Source: Psococerastis gibbosa (lineage: Eukaryota; Arthropoda; Insecta; Psocodea; Psocidae). From it: DNA of 64,000 nucleotides. The position numbers were made by a program, and so were the translations under genes. The stretch lies in the NCBI GenBank assembly GCA_963971405.1, contig OZ020485.1, positions 35,607,921-35,671,920 of the forward strand, given 5' to 3'. Below are positions 42,945-58,920 of the stretch, piece by piece; positions within the stretch are counted from its first letter, which is position 1; the number at the start of each line of letters is the position of its first letter. The notes beneath the pieces are model-generated. The model was not told where the DNA came from. It saw only the letters and a program-made list of their open reading frames with translations, and did no database searches.

Positions 42945-43376
42945 TCTCTTAGTTGAAATGGCCGACGCTAGAATAAGTTCAGGAAACACTGCGGACACGG
43001 TAGTCTTTGAACGGGTCGGCAACTTTGAAGCCAACGCTAGCAAGGCTGCCCTAACTGAGGTATAAGTGAGATGAGCCAGTTGTGTTAATTTTCTTACAAC
43101 ACAGAAGAAAAATGACCTCTGACAGTCTGACTACAGTGTAACTGATAAGATAAGAAGAGAAGATTAAATAATAAAATAAAAATAATATATTGTACACAAG
43201 CAGTGTCACAAGACTGCAAGACGGCAGACGCAAGTACAAGAGAAATAGTCTTTTCCCACGGTAGAAGTAAATAAACAAGTTAATAAATAATAGTCAGTTC
43301 AGCGCATGAGGCTAAAATTGGTTTTTTTATTTCTTTTTAAAACCGATAACATATATTTTTTTTTGAAGTCCACAAA
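42945..43376. promoter_or_regulatory. Shared head-to-head promoter region of HSD17B4 and METTL4
   Basis: Only 432 bp separate the two start codons on opposite strands, so both promoters and 5' UTRs must lie here, if neither gene has an upstream non-coding exon. No TATA box or known motif can be placed with confidence. Confidence 0.6.
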
Positions 43377-45544
43377 ATGAGTATACTTTGTGAAACTGAA
43401 GATGTGTTAGTAGTTTCCCATCAGTGTTTTTTAAATAATGTATATAACAATGTTCAAAATAACAATAGTGTTTGCTCTTACATTGTAAATCCTATTTTCT
43501 TTTCCACTGAACAACCATACAAGGTGATTAGTGACAAATGTAGATTGAAAAAGAAGCAACACAAGAATAATGAAAATATAAATACCTTGTATGTATTGAA
43601 CACTTTTAAAAAAGCTCAGATATTGATTAAACGCAGCGTAAAATGTTGTTGTTGTCCTTTAGAGAGAGCTGGCTCTGCTAAAGATTTAGCGGATAACTTT
43701 TACAAAGAATCCTCAAAGAGGCTGATTGGGAACATAAAAGGAGGAAATAATTCGATGTCTAACATTTTAGTCAAAATTAATGGGGAAGAATATTTTATTC
43801 CAAGGGGTTCATTATTTTTTAATTTCAATGTACAAGAACTCAAAAATCATGTGAATGAAGTCTATGATTTAATAGTTCTAGACCCTCCTTGGTGGAATAA
43901 GTTCATAAGAAGGAAAAGGGCGAAGTGCAATGATTGGTAAATATGAATTATTTATACAAAACCAATACCATAGCTTATCGACAGAGTCAAAATTTTTATT
44001 ATAAAAACACGCAAATCCGCAAAAATTATTTGTTCTAATCCCAAAATTGACGCTTTTTATATGAGCTAATTGAATGGCTATAGACAACTTTACTAGCAAG
44101 TTTTTAATTGTATCCATTCTTTGTATTATTTATAAGTGTATGGCTAAAGAGAGATCAAGAATAATTACAAATTATATTGCAGCATTATAGGGTATGTGTA
44201 ATGCTGACATTATACCAACTTATACCTCTATACCTCCTCGTTTTGACCGAAATTAGAGGGTTTTCTCAATCCTCTGACTTGACTTACATGACCTAAGTTG
44301 GCGTTGTCTGCCCTGGGGGACTTTTCACAACACCACGCCAACGGATCCTGTCCTTCGCCAGACCACGCCACTCATCGGCCCGAAGGCCAACTTCCTGCAC
44401 ATCTTCCTTTAGCTGGTCACCATAGTGTCGTCTCGGATGGCCCAAAGGTCTTCTTCTGTTGAGACATGCCATCCATACTGCTTGTGCTGTATGCTATTGT
44501 GCTATGCTCAATCCTCTAATTTCGGGAAATAAATGTAAAAGTTTATTTTGTTTAATGTGTTTTATTAATTACAGCTACAGCATGCTCGCAAATAGTGACC
44601 TTTCCGAGCTACCTATCAATGGAATGCTAAAGGAAGATGGGTTGGTCGCTATTTGGTGTACAAATGCGGAATCTCACTACGAAAGTCTTCAAAATGAGAT
44701 TTTTCCGGCCTGGGGTCTAAATCATGTCGCCACGTGGTTTTGGATGAAAGTACGTACAATATATACTAAGCCAATTTTTTTGAAGTAATGTCCGAAATCC
44801 ATGGGGTTGTTGGCATTGGACAAGGGACCTATGGGCCCATAAAAAGTCCTTCAAACCTAAGTACTAGTTTTTTTTTTTTCGTGTGAATTGCCTCTCGCAA
44901 ACATCATCAAAGTGAAACAAATCCGGCTACAAGCGACATGTTGACCGTTGGCACATTGTAACAGGCGTAAGTATGACCTAACCAAGTTCGGGTACTAGCC
45001 AAAGACGAAGCCTACGACTGGTCACTTGCATATTTCAGATTGAGATACGATGTCGGTATACAATACCCATTTTTTTACTATGGGTATCCGTATTTTCTCT
45101 ACAGGATTTAGACTAGTCCATAAAAATAATAGTGAAGGCACATAAAAATTGTTAATTAAAGGATCGCATATTTTCAAGTAACTTTCGAAACTGTCACTGG
45201 GGATGATGTTGTAATCTTTTTCATAGGTAACTACAGAAGGAGAGCCAGTGACGTCATTTTCACCTGCAAATGGGAAACAGCCTTTTGAGAAGTTAATTTT
45301 TGCCTGTCGAAACCCATTCAGGCCTCTTCCACTGCCACAGAAGAAGAAATTACTGGTGAGCGTACCTAGTTCAATCCATTCACATAAACCTCCCCTCTGT
45401 GACATCATCAAACCTTACTTACCTTCTAATCCGAATTGCTTGGAAATTTTCGCAAGATATCTACTACCTAACTGGACTAGCTATGGAAATGAAGTTTTAA
45501 AATTGCAACATATTTCTTTCTTTGCTGAAGGTAAAAACTCGTGA
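43377..45544 (+). CDS. METTL4: METTL4, MT-A70 family N6-adenine methyltransferase
   Basis: METTL4 enzymes transfer a methyl group from S-adenosylmethionine to the N6 of adenine; reported targets are U2 snRNA and DNA. Exons: 43377-43936, 44575-44749 and 45227-45544, giving 350 residues (human 472). The catalytic DPPW motif is at residues 169-172 in DLIVLDPPWWNK. Exon 2 carries the AIWCTNAESHYESL and ATWFWMK strands. Exon 3 carries VSVPSSIHSHKPPLCDI and LEIFARYLLPNWTSYGNEVL, all hallmarks of the METTL4 branch. The acceptor of exon 2 is a tandem (attacagctacag), so Tyr-Ser can be included or skipped; inclusion matches the family (..YSYL). The N-terminal part is short and poorly conserved. A LINE fragment lies in intron 1. 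The gene is head to head with HSD17B4. Confidence 0.93.
44285..44462 (-). mobile_element. LINE ORF2 C-terminal fragment in METTL4 intron 1
   Basis: The minus strand encodes RRPLGHPRRHYGDQLKEDVQ and EVGLRADEWRGLAKDRIRWR followed by GVV. This is the typical end of RTE/CR1-type LINE proteins. It is inserted antisense to METTL4. Confidence 0.65.
44786..45010. repeat. Dispersed repeat with CCGGCTACAAG, copy 2
   Basis: The left part (CCATGGGGTTGTTGGCATTG) is inverted relative to the 40365 copy. The right part (ATCCGGCTACAAG, GGCGTAAGTATGACC, GGGTACTAGCC) has the same orientation as it. It lies in METTL4 intron 2. Confidence 0.45.
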
Positions 45545-46408
45545 TGCCACTTTTAGGTGGGTCATTGCGAAATCTGATCCACTTTAATTTTTAATTGATT
45601 CACTGCGAAACTTATATAAAACGTTTTACATTAAAATTACAAGGAGCTGGTAATATTTGGTGAAGAAATTGAAACCGCCTTATAATTTATTGTACAATAT
45701 AAAATAGTTATCTACAACCGCAATATATTACATTATTGATAACACGTCGAAAAGCAATAGAAAATTAAATTGGGACGATTTTGGAGTGACGTTGTATGAC
45801 CTTGACATATCCTCTTAACTGAAACTGCCATAGAGGTAGGTAGCGTTCTGAAAATTGTCATGTAAACGTGCATAGTTTCAACATCGATCAACTGTAAAGT
45901 ATATTTCCAGATTATATATGTTCATGCATTTGTGAAAAAAGTTAATTAAACCGATCGAGCAGCCATTTATCAAAATCGATGCGCTAGTGGTTGTTGGTCA
46001 AATCAGCCAGACAATTCTTAAAATGCTGTCAACACACATATGCTTAAATTCTTCATAGTCCATAGAACGTGCCTTATGCGAAAAAAAAAAAATTGTTGAA
46101 GCATTTACTTCCGTTTCTTACTAGCTTCGTTCCTTGATTGGCATCCCAGCAATCACACCCGAATGCCACCAACTCCTAAGTATCTATGTTAAAGTTAATG
46201 GATGCTTAAGGTATATACACAGAAATTGGCAGTTGCAATAAAGTTCTTGCGTAGTGACGTCATTGTAAGTGGGCGGAGCTAACAGCGCATGCGTGATTGC
46301 GAAAATAATGTAAACAAAATCAGCTGTTAGGACATTGGTGGATATAAAGTGCTTTAGCGCTATTGATTTTTAAAGTTTTTAGTTGTTATTGTTCATATTT
46401 CTAGCGTT
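45545..46408. other. Downstream of METTL4; no gene seen
   Basis: Holds the METTL4 3' UTR and probably the promoter of the THAP frame that follows. No other feature was recognised. Confidence 0.4.
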
Positions 46409-46894
46409 ATGGTCAAGCATTGCTGCTATGGCTTGTGTAATAGTGATAGCCTACACCAGGACAGAACACATATGAGAGAGGTCCGAATTATATCGTTCCC
46501 CAAGCCACTGGAAAAAATTAAGAAATGCAAGTGGAGGTTGCATCTTTGTGGCAGAACGAAGTCCACAATATTTAAAGTTACAAAATACACATACAGGTAT
46601 ATATGCATGGCCGTGCCCAGGGGGTGGTCCAAGGGGTCCCCCCCCCCCCGAGATAAATTTCTGCAGGTAAACCTGTATGGTTCGGAGAATTTATCCATTA
46701 ATAAATTACGAAATCAAAACCTGGGAACGGCCTTGTATAATATATGTTCAAAACATTTAGTGGATCCTAGTGGGCCAACAAAAGATTTTCCGGATCCAAT
46801 CGGACAGTCGATTGAGATCATGGCCGTAGCCAAGGGGGAGTTCAACACCCCCCCCCCCCCCCCCCCCGAGAACAAATGGCTTAATACTAGATAG
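46409..46894 (+). pseudogene. THAP zinc-finger reading frame interrupted by a transposon
   Basis: From the ATG at 46409 the frame encodes MVKHCCYGLCNSDSLHQDR, VRIISFPKPLEKIKKCKWRL and LCGRTKSTIFKVTKYTY. This is the first half of a THAP DNA-binding domain (C2CH; Cys6 and Cys10 candidates, Trp in KWRL). The second half, ICSKHLVDPSGPTKDFPDPI, appears about 45 codons later in the same frame. A hAT-like insertion (46606-46735) separates KYTY from ICSKH, yet the frame stays open to 46894. No splice pair joins the halves cleanly: a donor exists at 46597 but no acceptor lies just before ICSKH. The final 20 codons run into a second C-rich hAT-like sequence. Most likely a broken THAP transposase or THAP gene. 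Confidence 0.7.
46606..46735. mobile_element. hAT-like insertion within the THAP frame
   Basis: The left end CATGGCCGTGCCCAGG pairs with the right end CCTGGGAACGGCCTTG at 14 of 16 positions. A C-run lies inside. The flanks are AT-rich (TATATATG and TATAATAT), too simple to prove a duplication. A sequence with the same left end (CATGGCCGTAGCCAAGGGGG) starts near 46819 and leads into a run of 20 C (46848-46867). Confidence 0.6.
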
Positions 46895-47039
46895 AATCGG
46901 ATATTGAGAGGGAAAAACGATTATGTAATATCCAATTAAATTTCTGAACTGCCCGCCATCTTTGTTTTACCTGCGCAAAAACTCTATTGCAAGTTTGCAA
47001 GTTAATTACACAACACCTTTTTGCTTTCCAATTTATACG

Positions 47040-47350
47040 TAGTATAAGGAAAGCTTTGTGATGGTCGAAATTTTCGATTCCGACATTTCAACGGATTTAC
47101 ACGTTTTGAGGTCCCAGGAACCCGAAAAAGTGGTTTTTACGAAATGTCTGTCTATCGCTCTGTCTGTCTGTATGTCTTTATGTCTGTCTGTCTGTGCGTC
47201 GATTTCCGGGCAAACTACTCGGTCGATTTTGAAGAAATTTTGCATGTAGGTTTACAAGAATCATGCCTCGGGACAATTTTTTTATTTGGGGCTAACTTAA
47301 TTTGGGGGGTGTTATTCTCAAAAAACTCCAAAAAAAACGTCTAAAAAAAT
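47040..47350 (+). repeat. Dispersed repeat (TATAAGGAAAG family) with TGTC microsatellite
   Basis: AGTATAAGGAAAGCTTTGTG, CGAAATTTTCGATTCCGACA, TTCAACGGATTTACACG, a (TGTC)n run at about 47147-47200, TTCCGGGCAAACTACTCGG, TTTTGAAGAAATTTTGCATG, TTATTCTCAAAAAACTCC. Other copies lie at 4702-4880, 27560-27795 (minus) and, as a fragment, about 55500-55575. The sequence continues AT-rich to about 47650 without coding potential. Confidence 0.75.
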
Positions 47351-47872
47351 TATTTCTCAAAAACGGCTCCAACGATTTCTTTTAAATTCACATATATTGT
47401 AGTCGTTATTAATGTTAACGAAATGCAGGGGGTCGCTTGCCCCTTGATAGGTTGCTTCAGGGGGTAAAAAAATAAAAATAACTAAATTTTCATGAAAAAT
47501 GATTAAAAAATAATTTTTCTGCGAAACCTTTCTATCGATTATTTCTACCTTCAGGCATGTTTTAGGTGTTAAGTTGAGTAACGAAACCGGACAGGTTGCT
47601 TTCCCAGAAAAGCATTTGGTGTTGTAAAAAAAAAAATGTTTTTTTGAAAAAATGATAGAAAATTCACGCTCAAATGCATTGCGTGCCCTGCCAGTATGGC
47701 TGTGTGGTAATGTGTTGGTCTGACCTATCTAGAATTTACCTCACCTCCAGTGACGTCAGGTGGACAACCCCCCCCCCCCTCGAGGTATCGGAAATTACTC
47801 ATTTTCTCTATCTACTAATTTTGATAAATTGGAAAGCATGTTCGAGTAAACTCGGACCGGTTCTTATTCTTT

Positions 47873-48011
47873 GGCGGGGATTCCACCGACTTCGTTTGTG
47901 TTCGTCAGCGTGATATTGACGTGGTAGCAGACATTGAAGACTGTCGTTAATGTCTGCTACCACGTCAATATCACGCTGACAAACACAAACGAGGTCGGTG
48001 GAATCCCCGCC
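47873..48011. repeat. Foldback MITE, copy 5
   Basis: 139 bp. The left arm GGCGGGGATTCCACCGAC, a specific middle (TTCGTTTGTGTTCGTCAGCG then TGATATT) and the core GACGTGGTAGCAGACAT are mirrored on the right with only two mismatches over about 63 bp. Flanked by TTT on both sides (47870-47872 and 48012-48014). It lies 230 bp beyond the GALE stop codon, possibly in its 3' UTR. Confidence 0.9.
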
Positions 48012-48240
48012 TTTTCGCCATTGCAAAAATAGTTACATTAGTCTGCCAATTTATACATGTAAATGCAAGGGCTTGAAAAATACACAGTAATTCAATTAAA
48101 AACTCTCATCGTAATTTAGTAGTTCGGTTTAAGATAATTAAGTGCAAAAGTGTACCGAATATAAACGTATGTATACGTGGCAAGGCATGAATCCAAAGAC
48201 TTAATTATTTTTAGGTAACATTTCATTTTTACATGTGTTT

Positions 48241-52514
<4,274 letters not shown>

Positions 52515-52689
52515 TATTGTCGGTGCCAATTACTCTGAAAAATTCAAATGTATTATTAGCCATTACAATATATAGTAATTGCTACAATATAACAGGCTTA
52601 TAACTCCATTCTTATAAATTATGCTGATTTGGTGCGTATAAAGGCTTTCTGTTATGTAGCCCCTGTACCCCACGCCTATTATTATTATG

Positions 52690-52930
52690 GACGTATAGTG
52701 TGGCCCATATTTTAACCTTGCCCTGCCAACAACCTAATTAGTTTTCGGACATTATTGGTATTGTTTCCGAATGAATTTCTAGCCATTGACAAACTATTTC
52801 ACTCCTCGAAATCCGACAACACCGACTACAAGTGCCAATGCTCAATCTCAGATACACTTACCATTGACATTGTGATTCTATTTTACCAAGTATGGGAACT
52901 AGTCACCTTATTACGCCTAAATAGGCCCTT
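52690..52930 (+). repeat. Dispersed repeat with CCGGCTACAAG, diverged copy 3
   Basis: TGCCAACAACCTAATTAG, TTTTCGGACATTATTGGTAT, TGTTTCCGAATG, CCGACTACAAG parallel the 40365 copy in order, with many changes. It is upstream of GALE. Confidence 0.4.
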
Positions 52931-55689
52931 TTTTGAAGTATAGGCTTAATCGCTGATGGATATCCATGTTGCTCACGACCTACCTTCATGCACTCAGCTA
53001 TCCCAATTACCCCATCTTGTCTGACCTTTTGGAAGCTGACCCTTGAACGTCATAGTATAGTGCATCCACCTTACCTTAAATACCGTCAACGTCAATAGTA
53101 AAATCAGTCTTACCAGTAGGCACCGTACTTGAAACGTGAAAGTACAAGGCTGGGCCTCAACGGCCTGACCAGCATAGCCGCTATAATTTAACTTAACTCT
53201 GCTTAACTGAACGACTAACCGTCAGGCCCAGCCACTATTGAGCTGAAAATATCTTTGCAAAGCGGGCCAAGTCATGCCGAATATCCCACCGGCGTTACCC
53301 TGCTGGACTGAAATTTATAATGTTGGTTTGTTGAGGTCAATGTCGCGTCATATTGTCTATTGGGGCAAGGGTCAGTGACATCATCTGACTTCCTTCTCTG
53401 GTCTATACGAGCTCTCCGGGTGCACAATAGGACATCTGGCATTTATTGTATGTCGTTGCGCAAGAGCCGGGTGCGCATATCTAAATATAAAAAAATAGTC
53501 TGGTTTATGGGCCAAGTGGCAAGTACTGTAAGTCAAGTAAGTGCAATTGGTCTACAGTAGGTAAGTTGGTGTTATGGGTTTTAAAGAGTCTCTTTTACCA
53601 TTGCCTGGTTGTCATGTCAATAGTGCTATTTGAGTTTCACACCTTGGCCTGCGCAATGGCGCCCATGCAGATTCTGCACGGCATATTGGCTGGGAGATCT
53701 GTCATTGGGGCAAATGGGTTAGTGCACAAAGGCAATGTCTAATTAAGCAGATTTTTCTCTCCTTCAGTAGACTCTGTCTTTGAACCAATGACGTATCTCC
53801 CAGCCGAAATGCGGCGTAGAATCTACCCTTTGTGAACAGGGCTTTAATCAGCGTTGCTTAAGTTATGTACGCAGTCGAGTTGCCTACTCGGAGAGCAGGG
53901 TAAATGCCCTTAAATTATTTATAAAACTTAATATTGTAGATTACATTTTTTGGGCTGGGTTTGCCTGGATGAAGTTTCAAACATCAATTACGCGAAGTCC
54001 AAGCCAATCGAAGTTAACTACACTATTACACAAAGAAATATTTTTAGCCTACTGAGGCACTGTACATTCCTCGTCCGGGCCACAATCCAGTTATTCATGC
54101 GCATTCTAGTCTTTTTATACTGCATGCAATGTCCTTATTCTATTGTGTGCATCATGTAGGAACCTAGTGTATAGGATTTTCATTAATAATAAATTTAATA
54201 AGGCGCGGGGTCTAAGGAGGGTGGGGGTTGTAACACCTTACACCCCCGAAATCCTGGAAAATACCGAATTTCAGCAGTACATCGTGTCCTGTGGGCCCTC
54301 ACCGTGGCCTGGGAATTTATTACTACTACAATCTATCTCAGCAGTAATTTAATCCATAAAAAAACATTATACATTTTAATTATCATACACAATAAATTTA
54401 GATATTCTTTTGCGGTAAAAGACCACCTGGTAAGGGTATAGAGGTAGTACAAACGGAATTATTTTAATTTTCAGTTTTAAAACGCCTTTCATAGCTTATC
54501 TATACGTAATAACTTTGATGATTACGAATACGTACAGTATAATACAATTTCGAATGAATGGTGGAAAATTAGCAAAAGCATTACGGTACCACAGAAAAAA
54601 ACCACTCTAGTAACTGGTTGAAATGGTATATTCAGTAAATTAGGATTGCAAATGATTAGGCTAACGGGAGACTTACCAAGGTTGAGTCGATAGGTAGGAA
54701 ACCATCAGCGCGGGCCAGGCACTGTCTACGTTTTACGTTGTTTCCCCCACTGGAGTACCTGGCCCATCAAGTACCGATCTTCACTCGTGTAGCAAATTCC
54801 ACAACCTGCTATCTCCTGATTCCAGTGAAACAAAAGGTCAGGAAGTTCGTGACATTCCTGCTCCTGTTATTACCGTGTTACGACAACCAGCCTACAATAT
54901 TTTAATGCGCATAGCATTCATTCTAACTCGCTACGGTACTTAACCAGTCCTGCATTCACAGCAGCTCTAGCATCATCAATATCGAGTAAAGTCAAAGAGG
55001 GCTTACAACTACTATACCTATTCACCAAACAATAAACTCCATTCCGTGGCGCAATGTAATGTCAAAAACACAATAAATTCTTAACATCTTTGAATTATAA
55101 TTAGACCCATGGAAATGGTAAGGCGATAATGGAACGGTGAGTCAATTGGTTTTGCGAATAAGTAGATATAAACCCTTTATAAGGGACCGTGTGACCGTAT
55201 CAGTGCTGCAGCCGAAATCGTTGCAAGCTTAGTGACTTGGTAGGGCACCTACCAATCATAAGCCAAAAACGACCCCTGTCAGGTGCGGTCAAGTAAATAT
55301 TTATTCTATGGTTAAGCTTGACTCTTCCCAATCTTAATTCTACTATTTATTTAATGTTGTCAGGATGCTGGTATCTATGATAATGAATAAAAATACTAAT
55401 GGATTGGGGAACGAAAATTAGCGACTCTGTTGATGAAGTAAATTGTTCGAAGAATCCTACCTTATTGATTTCCTATTTATGCGTAGAGCAAGTCACTGCA
55501 AGTGTAAGGAACACTTCGTGATGGTCGACATTTTGATTTCGAGATTTCAGTGGATTTACACGTTTTGAGGTCGCATACCGGCAAGTCATAAGTCATGTAT
55601 TGGTCATTTTAAAAATACAATGGTATTCTCGGCGTCGTTACAACTCTATTACGTCAAACAGAAACACAGAAACATATAATACATAAGAT
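52931..55689. other. Upstream of GALE; no coding gene seen
   Basis: Holds the GALE promoter somewhere. On the minus strand CTCAACCTTG followed by gtaagtctcc (near 54675) looks like a donor and could end a non-coding first exon of GALE. A diverged TATAAGGAAAG-family fragment (GTGATGGTCGACATTT, GTGGATTTACACGTTTTGAG) lies at about 55500-55575. Confidence 0.4.
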
Positions 55690-57300
55690 ATAAACTCAAC
55701 TGTTGTAGTTGTGATCAAAAAATTCAGGCACGGAGTAAGGGCGGTTCACACCAAGAAGCCTAATCACGCCCTTCCTAAATTGGGATGGTGTTAAAGTTGG
55801 AAGCCTTAGGAGGCTGGTTAGGTGGTTATACAACCTCGCACCTAAGTGGTAGGGTGAATTTCCCTGTACGGTATTGCTCCTGGTGCTAGTCACCTCCACT
55901 CCGCGTCTGATGGTGGTGAGTTTCTGCATTAAAAGCATATTTGTTCAAGTGCCTACGAGTATACGTCAGGGTCTCGAGTATAAACACTGATGCCAGAGAC
56001 AGTTTCTCGAATAAGAGTCGACAAGACACTCGTTGATCCCATGTCCCAATCAGAGCTCTAATGGCACGCTTTTGGACTTTTAAAACCCGACCGGACTCCG
56101 TGGCGCTTCCCCATGTTGCTATCCCATAACGCATTTTGGAGTCAAAAACAGCGAAATAAACAATTTTTAGTATGTCTTGGCTAACGAGAGGCTGCAGAGT
56201 GCGTAGGAGGAAGACACATGAAGATAATTTAGCGCATAACTTGTGAATGTGTGGTCGCCAGGTCAACATATGATCAATATTAAGGCCCAGAAAAGACACG
56301 GTAAGAGCAGCTGGAAGATCTATCCCATCGGAAACCAGGTTAATTGCTTCCTTGTTGAGGTTGGCTAACTGAAATATGATAAATTCTGTCTTTTGTGCGT
56401 TAAAAACAAGATCATGAGCTTTTAGCCAACCTGAAACTGCATTTAAGGTGGAACAACCACGCGTTTGGGCCGTAGGGTTGTCCGGCGCTGGAATCAATAT
56501 GGATGCATCGTCTGCGTATAGGCTGAGAAATAGGAAATAGGGGAAGGCATGGTGGCACGCTCGAAATTATTGATGTACGCGAGGAAGAGGGTTGGCCCAA
56601 GGATACTACCCTGAGGGACGCCTGTAGGTACAGGACACCAGGTGTCGCCGTCCAGCACCTTCTGATCCCGGCCGGTTAGGTAAGAACGAAACCAGTCATT
56701 TGCTACCCCTCTCACTCCCATACTTTCTAGGGTGAGTAGAAGCTTATCGTGATTCAATGTGTCAAAAGCATGGGAAAAGTCACAGAATACGCCAAGTGCT
56801 ACATTTTTATCGTCTAAAATTTTCAGGATCTTGTCAATAAGATCAATGCATGCGTTGTTTGTGGACTTGCCTTTGCGAAAACCGTATTGACACGGGGATA
56901 AGAGATTGTTATCTTCGAGAAAGGACATCAGTCTAGAATTTACTACCTTCTCTAAAATTTTGGATAGTGATGGGAGAATGCTAATTGGACGGTAGCTACT
57001 CAGCTGGTCTCGTTCACCCTTTTTATAAACAGGCACAACTATTGCCCTTTTGAAGCAGTCAGGAAAGACACCACTGGACAGGGAAGCATTAATGCACCAC
57101 CAGGGGTGTTATGATAGCTGGGCATGCCGTCTTCGCCAGCCACACAGGAATCTCGTCAGCCCCCGCCGCAGAAGAGCCCCTCAGTGACTTTACTACGAGC
57201 TCAAGCTCATCTGTAGTGACTGGAGCAAGGAACAGCGAGTGTGGAAGAAGATTAACACAAGTGTTACCAACTATGGCGTAAGCCATTATGAGATGATGGT
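55690..57300 (-). mobile_element. Decayed non-LTR retrotransposon, reverse-transcriptase region
   Basis: The minus strand encodes, in order: PVTTDELELVVKSLRGSSAA; YKKGERDQLSSYRPISILPS; CQYGFRKGKSTNNACIDLID; LGVFCDFSHAFDTLNHDKLL (catalytic Asp region); VPQGSILGPTLFLAYIN; then the YADD box in another frame (YADDASILIPAPD). The C-terminal part follows (FNAQKTEFIIFQLAN, FLGLNIDHMLTWRPHI, MRYGIATWGSA, VQKRAIRALIG). At least two frame changes, one right at the YADD motif, show it is inactive. CR1- or jockey-like; the exact clade is unclear. Confidence 0.85.
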
Positions 57301-57726
57301 AATGGTATTAAAATTCGAAATGCGATTGACCTGTCGTTGGTAAAAAAAAAATGTCAATCACTTAGCTAATACGAAGTTTTATATCAATTCTTCCCTTTAG
57401 ATATCGTTTGATGACAGATATCTATTCTAGTCAAGTGTACAGCGAAATATTTCCTCGGGTTGAAGTTGTAACGGATAAATGACGCATTTACTCAGTTTAT
57501 TTAGACTACTGATGGACGAGCCACATAATTGGTTGAATTGAGAATAACAATGATATAACTGAAAAAGTGGAATTATTTCCACAAAGTAGGTAGGCACTGC
57601 AGAACGATTTAATCCTATAATAATTTTCAACTACAGTACTTCAGGCCCCATTGAGTTTATGAACACGGACAGAAAATTTTAAACCCCACTCAAAACTATA
57701 TTAAAGCTACAGCAAAGAAAATGGAA

Positions 57727-57966
57727 TAACTACCATTTGCACAATATGAAGAAATTATTCGTTCGTCGGTTGACAAGATAGCGAGGAGGTTGGTCCAGAT
57801 AATGGAGGCGAAGAGATACAGAACAAAAATTGAAGCCGATCTTAGGAAAGTAGGACTGGACCCGGAGGAAGTCCTAAATTATCCGAAGTGGAGGGACAAG
57901 ACAACCGGGCAACTGAAGCTGATTACAGATAACAATGATATAGGATATATAGCAATTTCAAAGTAG
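57727..57966 (+). other. Short open frame, possibly a LINE tail
   Basis: A frame of about 78 codons with no starting ATG of its own encodes VDKIARRLVQIMEAKRYRTK, then DLRKVGLDPEEVLNYPKWRD. It is charged and helical-looking, and resembles C-terminal ends of LINE proteins only loosely. It could also be an unrelated exon. Confidence 0.3.
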
Positions 57967-58920
57967 CGACAGCAAATCCTAGTTATGAATAGTAGTTTTG
58001 TAGCGGAATTCAATCTACAGTAACTTCTATGCTAAATGCATAGCACACTCTATCCATAGGTCTAATGGTAGGCTTATTAGACTTACTATACTTCGACAGC
58101 ATCCATAATATATTTATTGTATCTTATGAACGTTATTCACATAATTCAGTTGCTGATATTTAATAAAAATGCGTACAAGTATATATAAAAAAATAAGTGT
58201 AATTCATTCTATGTACTAATATTAAAAACTTTGGCAATTAAAATATGAGTATGGTCAGGCCAAGTGTTTATTATTTTACATTATTCCTAAATTTGAATTA
58301 GGGCGAAAAACAATATCCGAAATATAAAAATATAAATGAATATAAATTTTGGTGTCGATGAACGTAGGCTAAAGGAACTAAAAATACATGAAGGAGCTGT
58401 ATCTGTCTTCCCCTCTCATGACATTAATCCTATTATAAATACATTATATGTCTCGCGTCCCACACAATTTAAAAATAGCATAACATTTTACATAGAGAAA
58501 AAACTGCTATATTTTCCTTAACCGACTTTATTAGCAGACTTTATTCGACGAGAGCTCCAAAAAATTGTTGGAATCTAGATTTTACCGTATTATTACTGTA
58601 GTAAGAGCGAATAAAATTGATTGGACATGCAACAAAACTTGCAATACAATTTACTTGCATTGTACAATGTACATAGCTGCATACCGTACTGTATGTAGCA
58701 AATTGAATTTACGCGCCTTGAGTACTGCGTATTCTATTACTGTGAATTGAGTTTACTTGTACTTATTGTTCACCTGTGATGAAGCCTTCGTATAATTTAT
58801 CCCATTCAAAGCCTGCCATTGAGTTAGCTGCGAATGTTCAGCCTGAACGATTTCATACAAAATACATCTTGTCATTTCGGCAACTTTTGATCGACAATTT
58901 GAAAATTTCATTGAAAATGG
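57967..58920. other. Downstream of STIMATE; no gene seen
   Basis: Presumably includes the STIMATE 3' UTR. The short AT-rich frames here have no recognisable similarity. Confidence 0.4.

Noticed and set aside
42945-43043. Longer HSD17B4 N-terminus resembling a targeting presequence (LALASKLPTRSK...)
   Set aside because: The upstream frame begins at a TTG and no ATG is found further up; MPEELRFDG aligns with the family start.
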